Positions 47,652-56,267 of a stretch of DNA of 64,000 nucleotides are shown here, one piece after another (the stretch's first letter is position 1; every line of letters begins with the position of its first letter). Under the pieces are notes generated by a model that had not been told where the DNA came from, did not search any database, and saw only the letters and a program-made list of their open reading frames with translations. Source of the DNA: G963701675 sp963701675 (GTDB lineage Bacteria; Planctomycetota; Planctomycetia; Gemmatales; Gemmataceae); assembly GCA_963701675.1 (NCBI GenBank), contig OY969623.1, positions 5,890,001 through 5,954,000 of the forward strand. The letters run 5' to 3'. A program made the position numbers and the translations under genes.

Positions 47652-47952
47652 CGGTTCACCAACGGGGGTGACAGGGGCGGCGGCAACGGCGGTTAGTAGC
47701 AATGACGCCGGTGGCTTGTGAGGCCCACTTAACAAACTGCCGGCGAGTCGGTCGATCCATGTGACGGCCTAAAATCGCTATTTGCGTTTGAACGAAGCAA
47801 CGGTTTCCCGACATGGTACTTCCATTAGTTTAACGAAACGCCGTTACAGGTCCCTCTAGCCTTCCTGCATTAGGCGAGCATAGTGTCTAACATCGCGAAA
47901 CGATATGATGGTCCCATGAGTTGACGGTTGCAAAACGCAAAGACCTGTCCGC
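47652..47952. other. Divergent intergenic region, about 300 bp
   Basis: This lies between the leftward VOC gene and the rightward retropepsin gene. It is locally AT rich around 47790-47830 and presumably holds both promoters. I see no RNA gene or repeat in it. An in-frame upstream extension of the VOC gene reaches into it. Confidence 0.35.
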
Positions 47953-48402
47953 ATGAATCTCGCAAAGGCTAAAGCGGTTGGTCGGAAACGTCGTCGGCTG
48001 GGTCGGCTGTGGCCGATGCCGATTCGGGAGACGGATTTGGGTCACATCTATACGGAAATTACGATTCGACCAATGGCTGGGTCGACTAAGTCCTGGAAGG
48101 GCCGGGCACTTGTGGACACGGGCGCCACCGACACTTTCCTCCCCGCGAAGGTGTTGCGTAAGCTTGGCATTCGGGCCTCCGCGCGCCGGACGTACGAACT
48201 CGCCGACGGCACGGAACAGGATCTGCCGATCGGGTTCGGTGTGGTTGAAGTGATGGGTCGAGCGGCGGGCGGAACGCTGGTTTTCGCCGGCGAGGACGAA
48301 GAACCATTGCTGGGCGTCACCATCCTTGAATCGACCGGGTTCTGGATCGACCCGCAGCGAGAACGGCTCATTCCGCGAACTCCGAAGCGGAAGCGTGGCT
48401 GA
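47953..48402 (+). CDS. Retropepsin-like aspartic protease
   Basis: Up to 149 aa. The active-site loop is ALVDTGATDTFLP and the flap-like region is YELADGTEQDLPIGF; LGVTILESTGFWIDPQRERL closes the fold, as in clan AA single-domain proteases. The start is uncertain: ATG 47953 gives a basic leader, while TTG 48037 (LGHIYTEITIRP) has GGGAG six bases upstream and fits the family length better. Its C-terminus ends in a basic stretch one base from the convergent DUF6265 gene. Confidence 0.8.
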   Translation: MNLAKAKAVGRKRRRLGRLWPMPIRETDLGHIYTEITIRPMAGSTKSWKGRALVDTGATDTFLPAKVLRKLGIRASARRTYELADGTEQDLPIGFGVVEVMGRAAGGTLVFAGEDEEPLLGVTILESTGFWIDPQRERLIPRTPKRKRG

Positions 48403-48403
48403 T

Positions 48404-48866
48404 TTATTTCCCCCTCTCCCACCGCCACTCCAGCGCACGTTTCTGTCCGTTGATCGTGCCCTCGATGCGGGCTGCCAGCTTGCCGTCTGGTTCCGTCCAA
48501 TAGCAGATGCGCTGCGGGAAATCGTGTTTGGGGTTGTCGAACACCACGCGCTTTGCCGAGGACTCCACCATGGGGAACTCGACCGGCGGGCGGCCGCCGG
48601 GGCTGGCGAAATAGCTGATGCCCTTGCCTGTCTTGGCGATGCGCAGGAATTCGAACTCCGTCTTGCCGGATGCTCGAACGGTGCGATTGACGCCGAGCAT
48701 CAAGCCGCCCTTGGGCGTGATCCAGTGTTCTTCGGTCTCCACACCGTTTTTCTTTTCGACCCAGGCCCCGACAAGCCAGCAATCCTTCGGCCGACGGGTT
48801 GTCGGGGGCCGCCCAACCGGCAAGGCAGAGCGCCGTGAATGTACAGATCATCGCGCGCACCTTCAT
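48404..48866 (-). pseudogene. DUF6265-like secreted protein, frameshifted after the signal peptide
   Basis: ATG 48866, behind GAGGAGG, encodes the signal peptide MKVRAMICTFTALCLAGWA and PDNPSAEGL. The mature domain GAWVEKKNGVETEEHWI, GGLMLGVNRTV, FEFLRIAKTGKGISYFASPG, FDNPKHDFPQRI and IEGTINGQKRALEWRW is in another frame. Removing one base near 48779 gives EGLWLVGAWVEKKNG. The family is a small beta-barrel lipocalin-like domain of unknown function. It is broken as written. Confidence 0.75.
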
Positions 48867-48916
48867 CGCTATCCTCCTCATTACATAAAAAACGGAACGA
48901 TTCCAAGTCGCCGGAG

Positions 48917-49264
48917 CTAGGCCGGTTTCCACAGACCGATGATGTTGCCGTCTGGATCGCCCAGCCACGCGAAATGTCCCATGCCCGGCACTTCGGTGGG
49001 CGGAACGATCGTCTTGCCGCCGAGCTTGCCGGCCTTTGCCAGGTACGCGGCGAGATCGTCCACCTGTACATAGAAAGTGACAAAGTTGTGCGGCTCGTGG
49101 CCGAGCGAGTTAATGTGGCCGTCGATGCCGGTACCGCCGCCGGTGGAGATCATGGCGGCCGGGCCGTGCACCTCGATTTTCCAGCCGAAGAGCTTGGAGA
49201 AAAATGCCTGTGTCTTCTCGCTGTTGCGACAACCAATCTCGAAGTGAACTACTGGTTGGCCCAT
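48917..49264 (-). CDS. VOC superfamily protein (glyoxalase-like)
   Basis: The 115-aa single-module protein reads QPVVHFEIGCRNSEKTQAFF, LFGWKIE, NFVTFYVQVDDLAAYLAKAG, GMGHFAWLGDPDGNIIGLW. This matches small VOC proteins that dimerise to form a metal site from His and Glu residues. The substrate is unknown. AAAGGATG precedes ATG 49264. It sits between a DUF6265-like gene and an AraC regulator. Confidence 0.88.
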   Translation of the reverse strand: MGQPVVHFEIGCRNSEKTQAFFSKLFGWKIEVHGPAAMISTGGGTGIDGHINSLGHEPHNFVTFYVQVDDLAAYLAKAGKLGGKTIVPPTEVPGMGHFAWLGDPDGNIIGLWKPA

Positions 49265-49363
49265 CGATCATCCTTTCATTCGTTTGGAGTTGTGGACTCA
49301 GTAACACTCACCACGCTGCACGCCGACATTGGCAGCAGACGCGGTCGTGTTAAGCTAGCCGAA

Positions 49364-50224
49364 TTACGGCCGAGTGGCTTGGACGTTTCCGACATTCGGC
49401 CATTCGCCGTCAAGGCGATGCGTCAACTGCCGGGAAAACGGTGATTCGCTATCGAGGTAGGTCGTGGGCGGCAGTGCCGCGAAGCGTTTGAAATCACGGA
49501 TCAAGTGGGCCTGGTCGTAATAACCGCTACGGATGGCGATCGCGCTCCAGGACGTTCCGTCGTTCAGGCAATCGAATACACGTCGGAAACGGACGATGCT
49601 CGCCAGCAGGCGGGGAGGCACGCCGACAGCATGGCGAAATCTCCGTTCGAGTTGGCGATGGCTCAGGCCGGCAAACTTGGCCAGCCGATCTAACGATAGA
49701 TGGCCGTGATGGGACGAGATCGCCCGGACACACGCCGCAATTCGTTCCGATCCCACGTCTTGCTTCGCCATGCGCATTCGCTCAATCAGAAAGTTCTCCA
49801 ATAGGCGAACGCGCTCGGTGTCAGAGCCAGCAAGGCAAATGCGTTCGTGAAACAACCGGCCGGTGTGGTTCAGCATGTCCTCGAGCGCGACACGCCGATC
49901 CACAGTCTGGTCCATTGGGACGTCAAGAAACGGCACAGTGCCGCCGGGCAGAAAGCGCACGGCCACCATGCCGATGTGGCCCGTCGATTGAAGAATGAGC
50001 GGCCGTGTGAGTTGTCCGGCGAATAACGCTCGCGGTTGCGTGAGCTTCCGGCTGCCATCGTTTTCCACAAACGGATCGCCGTAGTGCAGTATGACCTCCG
50101 GACAGCCGTCCGGCACAATGCGATCCGGTTGCCCTGGGCCGTTCGCGCTGAGGTCTTCCAAAACCCAATAGCACTTCACCCAGTCAGCCAGGACAGCGCT
50201 TGGAGGATATTCCACGTAGCGCAC
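49364..50224 (-). CDS. AraC-family transcriptional regulator
   Basis: The 286-aa protein starts from GTG 50224, with AAGGAA about 9 bases upstream. The N-terminal ligand domain is of the DUF6597 type (YPPSAVLADWVKCYWVLED, PDRIVPDGCPEVILHYGDPF). The C-terminal double helix-turn-helix (about 165-260) reads LSLDRLAKFAGLSHRQLERRF and DQAHLIRDFKRFAALPPTTY. It is a DNA-binding activator or repressor; the adjacent VOC gene on the same strand is a plausible target. Confidence 0.9.
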   Translation of the reverse strand: MRYVEYPPSAVLADWVKCYWVLEDLSANGPGQPDRIVPDGCPEVILHYGDPFVENDGSRKLTQPRALFAGQLTRPLILQSTGHIGMVAVRFLPGGTVPFLDVPMDQTVDRRVALEDMLNHTGRLFHERICLAGSDTERVRLLENFLIERMRMAKQDVGSERIAACVRAISSHHGHLSLDRLAKFAGLSHRQLERRFRHAVGVPPRLLASIVRFRRVFDCLNDGTSWSAIAIRSGYYDQAHLIRDFKRFAALPPTTYLDSESPFSRQLTHRLDGEWPNVGNVQATRP

Positions 50225-50406
50225 GAAAGCGGTTCCTTGTCGGATGTCACAAGCACATTGAACCCGTGGCTGATTCTACGTGCAGTTCGAACCTTCGTCC
50301 GACCAACAACCGAGGCGTCCGGAGATGCCACGGGAATTGGATATGAGCGTGATCTTCGATGGTCGGCTGCGTTGCACTGCGCTAGGATGTAGGTAAGGAG
50401 ACACTA

Positions 50407-50658
50407 ATGATCGAACTGACCGAACAGCAAATGCAAGCGCTTGAGAATCCGGACGCGACCCCGCCGCAAATCGTTAATCCGCGGACTAAGGAAACGTTTG
50501 TGTTGCTCCCGGTTGATGAATATAAGCGGCTGAAAGAGGATGGATACGACGATAGCCCGTGGACGAACGAAGAGATGCAAGCGTTGGCGTGGGAGGCAGG
50601 GAAACACATTGGGTGGGAGGACATGGACGAGTACGACGATGTTCCGGAGAAAACATGA
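50407..50658 (+). CDS. Small antitoxin-like protein without a recognisable toxin
   Basis: The 83-aa acidic protein starts MIELTEQQMQALENPDATPP and contains FVLLPVDEYKRLKEDG, a pattern seen in antitoxins of planctomycete and cyanobacterial toxin pairs. AAGGAG precedes the ATG. Its stop overlaps the next start by ATGA, the position where the toxin gene would normally be. The next gene instead encodes a membrane protein, so this is an orphan or a repurposed antitoxin. Confidence 0.7.
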   Translation: MIELTEQQMQALENPDATPPQIVNPRTKETFVLLPVDEYKRLKEDGYDDSPWTNEEMQALAWEAGKHIGWEDMDEYDDVPEKT

Positions 50659-51179
50659 ACCGCGGCGACCCGATTGCGGGCAAACGATATTTCGCTGGAT
50701 TCGCAATCGCGACCTTGTTGGCGTGCCTCTCGGCCATTTCGATTTCGCCCGGGCGGCCAAAAATCTACGCTCCCTTACCGTTGCTGCCCGTGTTCGTGCT
50801 CATGAACACTGAGCCGCTGTTAGATGACGCGTGCTACCTCGCGGCGATCTTGTTCATTCCGGGTTTGTTTAGTCTCTGGTGCCTACCCATCATCCGCGGC
50901 GACGGAAGGCTCCCGCTCCGTTCCATCGTGCTCTTCGTCGGTGTGGCGCTACTCTCCGTGTTATGGTTGACCGGCGGATATTCATACGGCATTCAGTACG
51001 AGGGCGCTGAATACACTTTGGGAATCATCGTCGTTAACGGTATATGGTTGGCAGCGGTGACGTCGCTGTTGATCTTCGCACGGCGGCGGCTGAGTTGGGT
51101 TCACGGTTTGGCTTTCCATACGGCGCTGTTTGCATGGCTTGCGTCTTCCGCATTTCCGTGGTTGGGTGAGTTGCCATGA
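50655..51179 (+). CDS. Polytopic membrane protein of unknown function
   Basis: About 174 aa with five to six predicted helices (YFAGFAIATLLACLSAISI, YAPLPLLPVFVLM, YLAAILFIPGLFSLWCLPII, SIVLFVGVALLSVLWLTGG, TLGIIVVNGIWLAAVTSLLI, FHTALFAWLASSAFPWLG). No catalytic motif is visible. It overlaps both the antitoxin-like gene and the SUMF1-type gene by ATGA, so three proteins are made together. Confidence 0.75.
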   Translation: MNRGDPIAGKRYFAGFAIATLLACLSAISISPGRPKIYAPLPLLPVFVLMNTEPLLDDACYLAAILFIPGLFSLWCLPIIRGDGRLPLRSIVLFVGVALLSVLWLTGGYSYGIQYEGAEYTLGIIVVNGIWLAAVTSLLIFARRRLSWVHGLAFHTALFAWLASSAFPWLGELP

Positions 51180-52075
51180 GAATGAAGCTGTTTGCCGTTG
51201 GTGCTACCGTGTCGTTTTTGTTGGCGCTCATCCCGTTGACAGTGGGTGGTCACCCCGTTCGCCTCCGCGATTCGTTCGCCGGCGCGAAACCCGGCGACGA
51301 ACGCGAAGCCGCCCAAATCAAGCTCTGCTGGTGCCCGGCGGGGAAGTTCACGATGGGCAGCCCGCTCAACGAACCCGAGCGGCGACCCGGTGAAGATCGA
51401 GTCGAGGTCACACTGACCAAAGGCTTTTGGATGGCCAAGTACGAGACGACACAGGGCCAGTGGAAGCGAATCGTTGGAAAGCTTCCCGGCGAACTGACGG
51501 CGGAATTGCCCGAGGGTGATGACTATCCGGTCGGGAACGTCAACTTCGCCGAGGCGGAGGAGTTTTGCAAGAAGCTGACCGACAAAGCCCGGGCCGCAGG
51601 CGATCTTCCGAAGGAGTGGGAGTTCCGACTGCCGACCGAGGCACAGTGGGAGTATGCGTGCCGGGCGGGCACGACGACGGCGACCTCGTTCGGCGACAAG
51701 CTCAGCAGCAAACAAGCGAACTTCAAGGGGAAACCGTACAACGGAGGCGAGCCCGGGCCGTCGCTCAATCGGGCCGCCAAGGTGGGCAGCTACCAGGCCA
51801 ACGCTTGGGGGCTGCACGACATGCATGGCAACACCTTCGAATGGTGCCGCGATTGGTACCACATGAAGCTACCGGGCGGCAAAGACCCTGACTTGCGCGA
51901 TGCAAAGGACTCAGCTACGAAAAGCGAGCACGGCAGTATCTCGCGGTCCCGCCGGGGCGGCTGCTGGGCCGACGACGGCTGGCCCTGCCGCTCGGCCTTT
52001 CGCCTTCGATTTGAACCCGAACGCCGCTACGACCACATCGGTTTTCGAGTGGTCGCTGTTCAAGTATCACCGTAA
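51176..52075 (+). CDS. Secreted SUMF1/formylglycine-generating-enzyme-like protein
   Basis: The 299-aa protein has a signal peptide (MRMKLFAVGATVSFLLALIPLTVG). The FGE-sulfatase fold is marked by FTMGSPLNEPERRPGEDRVE, GFWMAKYETTQGQW, VNFAEAEEFCKKL, FRLPTEAQWEYACRAGT, WGLHDMHGNTFEWCRDWY, SRRGGCWADDG and FRLRFEPERRYDHIGFR. Enzymes of this fold oxidise sulfatase cysteines; most planctomycete members are of unknown role. Cysteines in RGGCW and PCRS are spaced differently from the active pair of true FGE. Its start overlaps the preceding gene. Confidence 0.85.
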   Translation: MRMKLFAVGATVSFLLALIPLTVGGHPVRLRDSFAGAKPGDEREAAQIKLCWCPAGKFTMGSPLNEPERRPGEDRVEVTLTKGFWMAKYETTQGQWKRIVGKLPGELTAELPEGDDYPVGNVNFAEAEEFCKKLTDKARAAGDLPKEWEFRLPTEAQWEYACRAGTTTATSFGDKLSSKQANFKGKPYNGGEPGPSLNRAAKVGSYQANAWGLHDMHGNTFEWCRDWYHMKLPGGKDPDLRDAKDSATKSEHGSISRSRRGGCWADDGWPCRSAFRLRFEPERRYDHIGFRVVAVQVSP

Positions 52076-52100
52076 GCCCTGTTCTGCTACACCTGCCGCC

Positions 52101-54301
52101 CTATTTGACGAAGAGGAGCTCGCGGTAGGTCGGCAGCGGCCAAAGATCGGCAGAAACTGTCATTTCCAGTTGATCACCGAGAGCGCGCACGGAGTGCATC
52201 TGCGGCAGAACTTGGTCGCGTAAGTACCGGGCCTGCTTGAGCGAGTCGGGGTCGGGCTGGTTGTCGGCCTCGGCCAAGGCGCTGACGGCGGAGTTGAAGC
52301 GGTAGATGAGATCGACCAATTCTTGAAGCATGACGTGCTGATCCTTGCACTGCACGCCAGCGGCCTCGGTCGTCGTGATCGCCTGGGCCAGCCGGGTTTG
52401 ATGCTGCCAGGCGGCGGGCAGGATCATCTGCCGCCCCAGCAAGACCATCGATTCGGATTCGATCAAGAGTTGCTTGACGTATTTTTCCAGGTAGATGTGG
52501 ACGCGGCTCTCAAGCTCAACGCGGTTGAGGACGCGGTACTTTTCAAACAGGGAAATCGTCTTCGGCCTGGCAAGCACCGGCAGAGCCTCGACGCTGTCCC
52601 GCAAGTGGGGCAGGCCGCGCCGTTCGGCTTCGCGGTGCCACTCTGCCGAGTAGCCGTCGCCGTTGAAGATGACGCGCTTGTGGTTCTTGACAACCTCCTG
52701 GAGAAGCGAACAAACTGCCTGCGGCAATGCCTCCGGACCGGGGGACGCTGCTAACCGCTTTTCCAACTCGCTGGCTAAGTAATCGATGGACTCGGCGACA
52801 ATGGTGTTCATGACCGTGTTGGGCCACGCGGCGGTCGCCGACGAGCCGACGGCGCGGAACTCGAATTTGTTGCCGGTGAAAGCGAACGGCGAGGTACGGT
52901 TGCGGTCGCCGGAATGGCGCGGCAGCTGCGGCAGGGTGATGGCGCCGAGGTCGAGCGCGCCTCCCTTCAAGGTACGGCTGGGCAGGCCTTTCTCCAGTTG
53001 CTCGACGATGTCGGTGAGCATGTCACCCAAGAAAATGGAGACTATGGCCGGCGGCGCTTCGTTGGCGCCGAGGCGGTGATCGTTGCTGGCCGACGCGACC
53101 GAAGCACGCAACAAGTCGGCGTGCAGGTCCACGGCACGAATGACCGCACACAAGAACACCAGGAATTGCATGTTGGTGTGCGTGTCTTCCTGCGGGTCGA
53201 GCAGGTTGACGCCGGTGTCGGTGGACATCGACCAGTTGTTATGCTTGCCCGAGCCGTTGATGCCCGCGAACGGTTTTTCGTGAAGGATGGCCTGCAGCCC
53301 GTAGTGCGGCGCCATTCGCTTGAGCGTCTCCATCATGATCATTTGATGATCGCAAGCGAGGTTGGACGACTCAAAGAGGGGCGCGATCTCGAACTGCCCG
53401 GCGCCACTTCGTTGTGCCGCGTCTTGACCGGAATGCCGACGCGGTAGAGCTGCTTTTCGACGTCCGTCATGTAGGCAAGGACGCGCGGCGGAATGGCGCC
53501 GAAGTAGTGGTCCTCAAGCTCCTGACCTTTGGGCGGCCGGGCGCCGAACAGAGTGCGGTCGCAGGTCACCAGGTCGGGGCGGGCGTAATACAACTGTCGG
53601 TTAACCAGGAAATACTCCTGTTCCGCGCCCACGGTGGTGAAGACGTGGTCGACGCCGCGGTCGGTGCCGAACAGCCGCAGGATGCGCATGGCCTGGTCCG
53701 ACAGAGCGTTCATCGAGCGGAGCAGGGGCGTCTTTTGGTCCAGGGCCACCCCGGTCCAGGAGACGAATGCGGTGGGGATGCAAAGCGTAACGTTGTTGTC
53801 GCCGCGCATCAAGAACGCCGGGCTGGTCGGGTCCCAGGCGGTGTAGCCGCGAGCCTCGAAGGTCGCGCGCAGGCCGCCGGAAGGGAAGCTGGAAGCGTCC
53901 GGCTCACCCTGGCAGAGGTCGCTGCCCGACAGCGCGTAGAGCATGCCGCCCTGGCCGTCGGGTACTATGAACGAATCGTGTTTCTCGGCCGTGGAGCCGG
54001 TGAGCGGCTGGAACCAATGGGTGTAGTGGGTGGCGCCGTTCTCGATGGCCCAATCTTTGAGGGCGGCGGCGACCACGTGGGCCACATCCACATCGAGCGT
54101 CTGCTTTTTCTCTACGGTTCGCATCAGCCGTTTGTAGACGTCCTTCGGCAACCGCTGCCGCATGACCCGCTGGCTGAAAACGTCGCAGCCGAAATAGCTG
54201 TCGATGCGCTGGACGGCCTCGCCGTTGTTAGTGGGCGCCGGCGGCGGCGTCCCAGCCGTGGCAGCGCTAACGGCCTCGAAACGTGCCCGTGAAATAGTCA
54301 T
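52101..54301 (-). pseudogene. glnN: Type III glutamine synthetase, frameshifted
   Basis: The first part (ATG 54301, FSQRVMRQRLPKDVYKRLMR, GAEQEYFLVNRQLY, VGIPVKTRHNEVAPG) and the second part (MIMMETLKRMAPHYGLQ, HEKPFAGINGSGKHNNWSMS, GNKFEFRAVGSS) are in different frames. They join near base 53398 if one G is restored (CCGGGC to CCGGGGC), giving NEVAPGQFEIAPLFE, the family sequence. The whole is about 733 residues, normal for GSIII, which makes glutamine from glutamate and ammonia as a dodecamer. Every motif is intact and the enzyme is metabolically central, so the break is probably a sequencing error. Confidence 0.85.
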
Positions 54302-54365
54302 GGCATGATCTCGTATGAATTGGACTCGACCGCACCGAGGTCGATCACTCGTGCGAGCGTGTATT

Positions 54366-54722
54366 CTAGATGGATTGCAAAGCTTCTTCTACGGTGCCGC
54401 GCAGGACCAGCAACCGGTCGAGGGCCGAGATGCTGATCGTCTCCCGGACTAGTGGGTGGACGCCGACCAGCACGCACTTACGTCCCGTTTGAACGAGGGA
54501 CTTGTGGACCTTCACCATCAGCGCCAGCGCCAGACTCGGCATGAACTCAACGCTTGACAGGTCCAACACCAGCGGCAGTGTAGGGGCTGCATCGAGAGCC
54601 GACGTCAACTCCGTCTGCAACCGCTGCGTGGATTCGAGTTCCAGATCGCGGCAGATGACCTTCGCGAACACCGCCTTCTCATGCGGCTGGGCGGAAAGAA
54701 CGGGCCCTGTCGCCTTTGACAT
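54366..54722 (-). CDS. STAS-domain anti-sigma factor antagonist
   Basis: The 118-aa protein consists of one STAS domain with the phosphoacceptor-region motif LVLDLSSVEFMPSLALALMV, then VQTGRKCVLVGVHPLVRETIS. Proteins of this kind are phosphorylated on a Ser by a partner kinase and regulate anti-sigma factors or signalling complexes. It is 64 bases upstream of the glutamine synthetase gene on the same strand, but no kinase or phosphatase partner is adjacent. Confidence 0.88.
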   Translation of the reverse strand: MSKATGPVLSAQPHEKAVFAKVICRDLELESTQRLQTELTSALDAAPTLPLVLDLSSVEFMPSLALALMVKVHKSLVQTGRKCVLVGVHPLVRETISISALDRLLVLRGTVEEALQSI

Positions 54723-54875
54723 GCCAACACTCCGAATCCGTGAGAGAAGAAACCCGAGCCGGGGTTAATTGCCCCGACACACCACAATTGTATGAACCCC
54801 ATGCGCGCCGACCATGAAGGAGCGCTGAGCTTCGTTCGCCCCCGTGAAATCAAATTCGGAACGTCCTCGTGTGGA

Positions 54876-56219
54876 TCACCGATTCCACGGATCAAAAAGG
54901 TCTCCGGCGCCATCCGTATCACGGAAGCCGAGACCTTCTGGAAGTTCGCGCCGGAGCGTGATGGGGCGCCGCGGGACTACCATCTCGTCGCCGATACGCG
55001 TCTCGACATCGCTTGGCCGTTTGAACTCAGAACCGAGACCGTCCGACTGCCGTTCCGTGTGTCGCCGGCTCGATAACTCGACATTCGCCGGATCAGGCCC
55101 TGGCGGCGGCGGTATCGGCGGCGCCCAGTTGGCGTCGTTCAGGAGTACCTGCAGGAATTGGTGCTTCTCGTCCGGAACGATCAAGTCGGGGAATCGGTCG
55201 TGATTGAGGTCGCCCGCCGCCATGCCGCTGTCCTGGGTGTGTTGATCGAACGGAAAGTCTATCTTGGGAAATAACGTGCCGTCTCCTTTTCCCAAAAGGA
55301 CGGCCACGCCGAGACTTGCATAACTCATGGTCGCGACATCGAGCTTGCGGTCACGGTTGAAGTCGGCCACAACCGGCTCATCCGGGATCTCATGCGTCGG
55401 ATAATCCGTTCGAGGCAGGAAGCTTCCGTCTCCATTGCCCAAGAAGATGCTGATCGTATCCGTTGAGAAATTCGAGACGACGACGTCCAATCGGCCGTCC
55501 TTGTTGAGGTCATCTAGGGTGAGGTTTGGGTCCTCGCCGGTCGGGTAGCGCTTGGCATGAAATAGCGTGCCGTCGCCTCGGTTTAACATCACGCTCATGG
55601 CGTCCGGGCCTGCAAGTGCCAAAGCGACATCGGGCCAGCCGTCGGTATTCAAGTCGCCCGCCGCCAAACCCTGCGGTCCTCGTTCCGACCGATACCTCGA
55701 AGGATGTTGAAGCGTTCTGTCACCATTTCCGAGAAGGATGTTTACCGTGGGCGGATTGAAAGTCGTCGTTGCGATATCCGGCTTGCCGTCGTTATTGAAG
55801 TCCGCCGTCGCCAGCCGCAGGCCGCTGCCCGGAAAGCTCATCTTCGCTTTGAACGTCCCGTCGCCGTTGCCCAGCAGGACGGTCAAAGACGTGGCCGTCA
55901 TGACGAGGTCCAGGTTCCCGTCCATGTTCAGATCGGCGGTAATGAGATCGGTGGGAAGCGGATCACCAGAGTACTGGACCGGGAGTTTGAGTGTGCCGTC
56001 TCCGTTGCCCAAGAGCACCGCCGCCTTGCCCGCGGTACTGTCACCGATGGCAACCGCGACATCGAGGTGATTATCGGAGTTCAGGTGAGCAACCACTACA
56101 CCGGTGGGCGGGAAATCCAACGGATAGCCGCCGATGTGCACAAAGCTCGGCACATCGCGTGCTTCAAGGCGTTCGAGCCTCAGTTGATATCGAACGGATC
56201 GTGTGCGCGTCATGGACAA
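54876..56219 (-). CDS. FG-GAP/VCBS-repeat surface protein
   Basis: The 447-aa protein has a basic start and the leader variant LERLEARDVPS. About seven FG-GAP repeats follow with Ca-binding-like DxNxDGxxD loops (ADLNMDGNLDLVM, ADFNNDGKPDIAT, GDLNTDGWPDVAL, DDLNKDGRLDVVV, ADFNRDRKLDVAT, GDLNHDRFPDLIV), an integrin-type propeller. After the proline stretch IPPPPGPDP the last 70 residues look non-coding and unlike the family, so the natural stop may be missed by a small shift. Confidence 0.85.
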   Translation of the reverse strand: MSMTRTRSVRYQLRLERLEARDVPSFVHIGGYPLDFPPTGVVVAHLNSDNHLDVAVAIGDSTAGKAAVLLGNGDGTLKLPVQYSGDPLPTDLITADLNMDGNLDLVMTATSLTVLLGNGDGTFKAKMSFPGSGLRLATADFNNDGKPDIATTTFNPPTVNILLGNGDRTLQHPSRYRSERGPQGLAAGDLNTDGWPDVALALAGPDAMSVMLNRGDGTLFHAKRYPTGEDPNLTLDDLNKDGRLDVVVSNFSTDTISIFLGNGDGSFLPRTDYPTHEIPDEPVVADFNRDRKLDVATMSYASLGVAVLLGKGDGTLFPKIDFPFDQHTQDSGMAAGDLNHDRFPDLIVPDEKHQFLQVLLNDANWAPPIPPPPGPDPANVELSSRRHTERQSDGLGSEFKRPSDVETRIGDEMVVPRRPITLRRELPEGLGFRDTDGAGDLFDPWNR

Positions 56220-56267
56220 AACCTCCTCAGGGTAAGGGAAGAAAGGGTCCCCGGGATGCCGGTAACA

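Noticed and set aside
46926..47735. TTG start at 47735 for the two-module VOC protein
   Set aside because: It would add a leader with weak signal-peptide features; ATG 47651 gives the family N-terminus.
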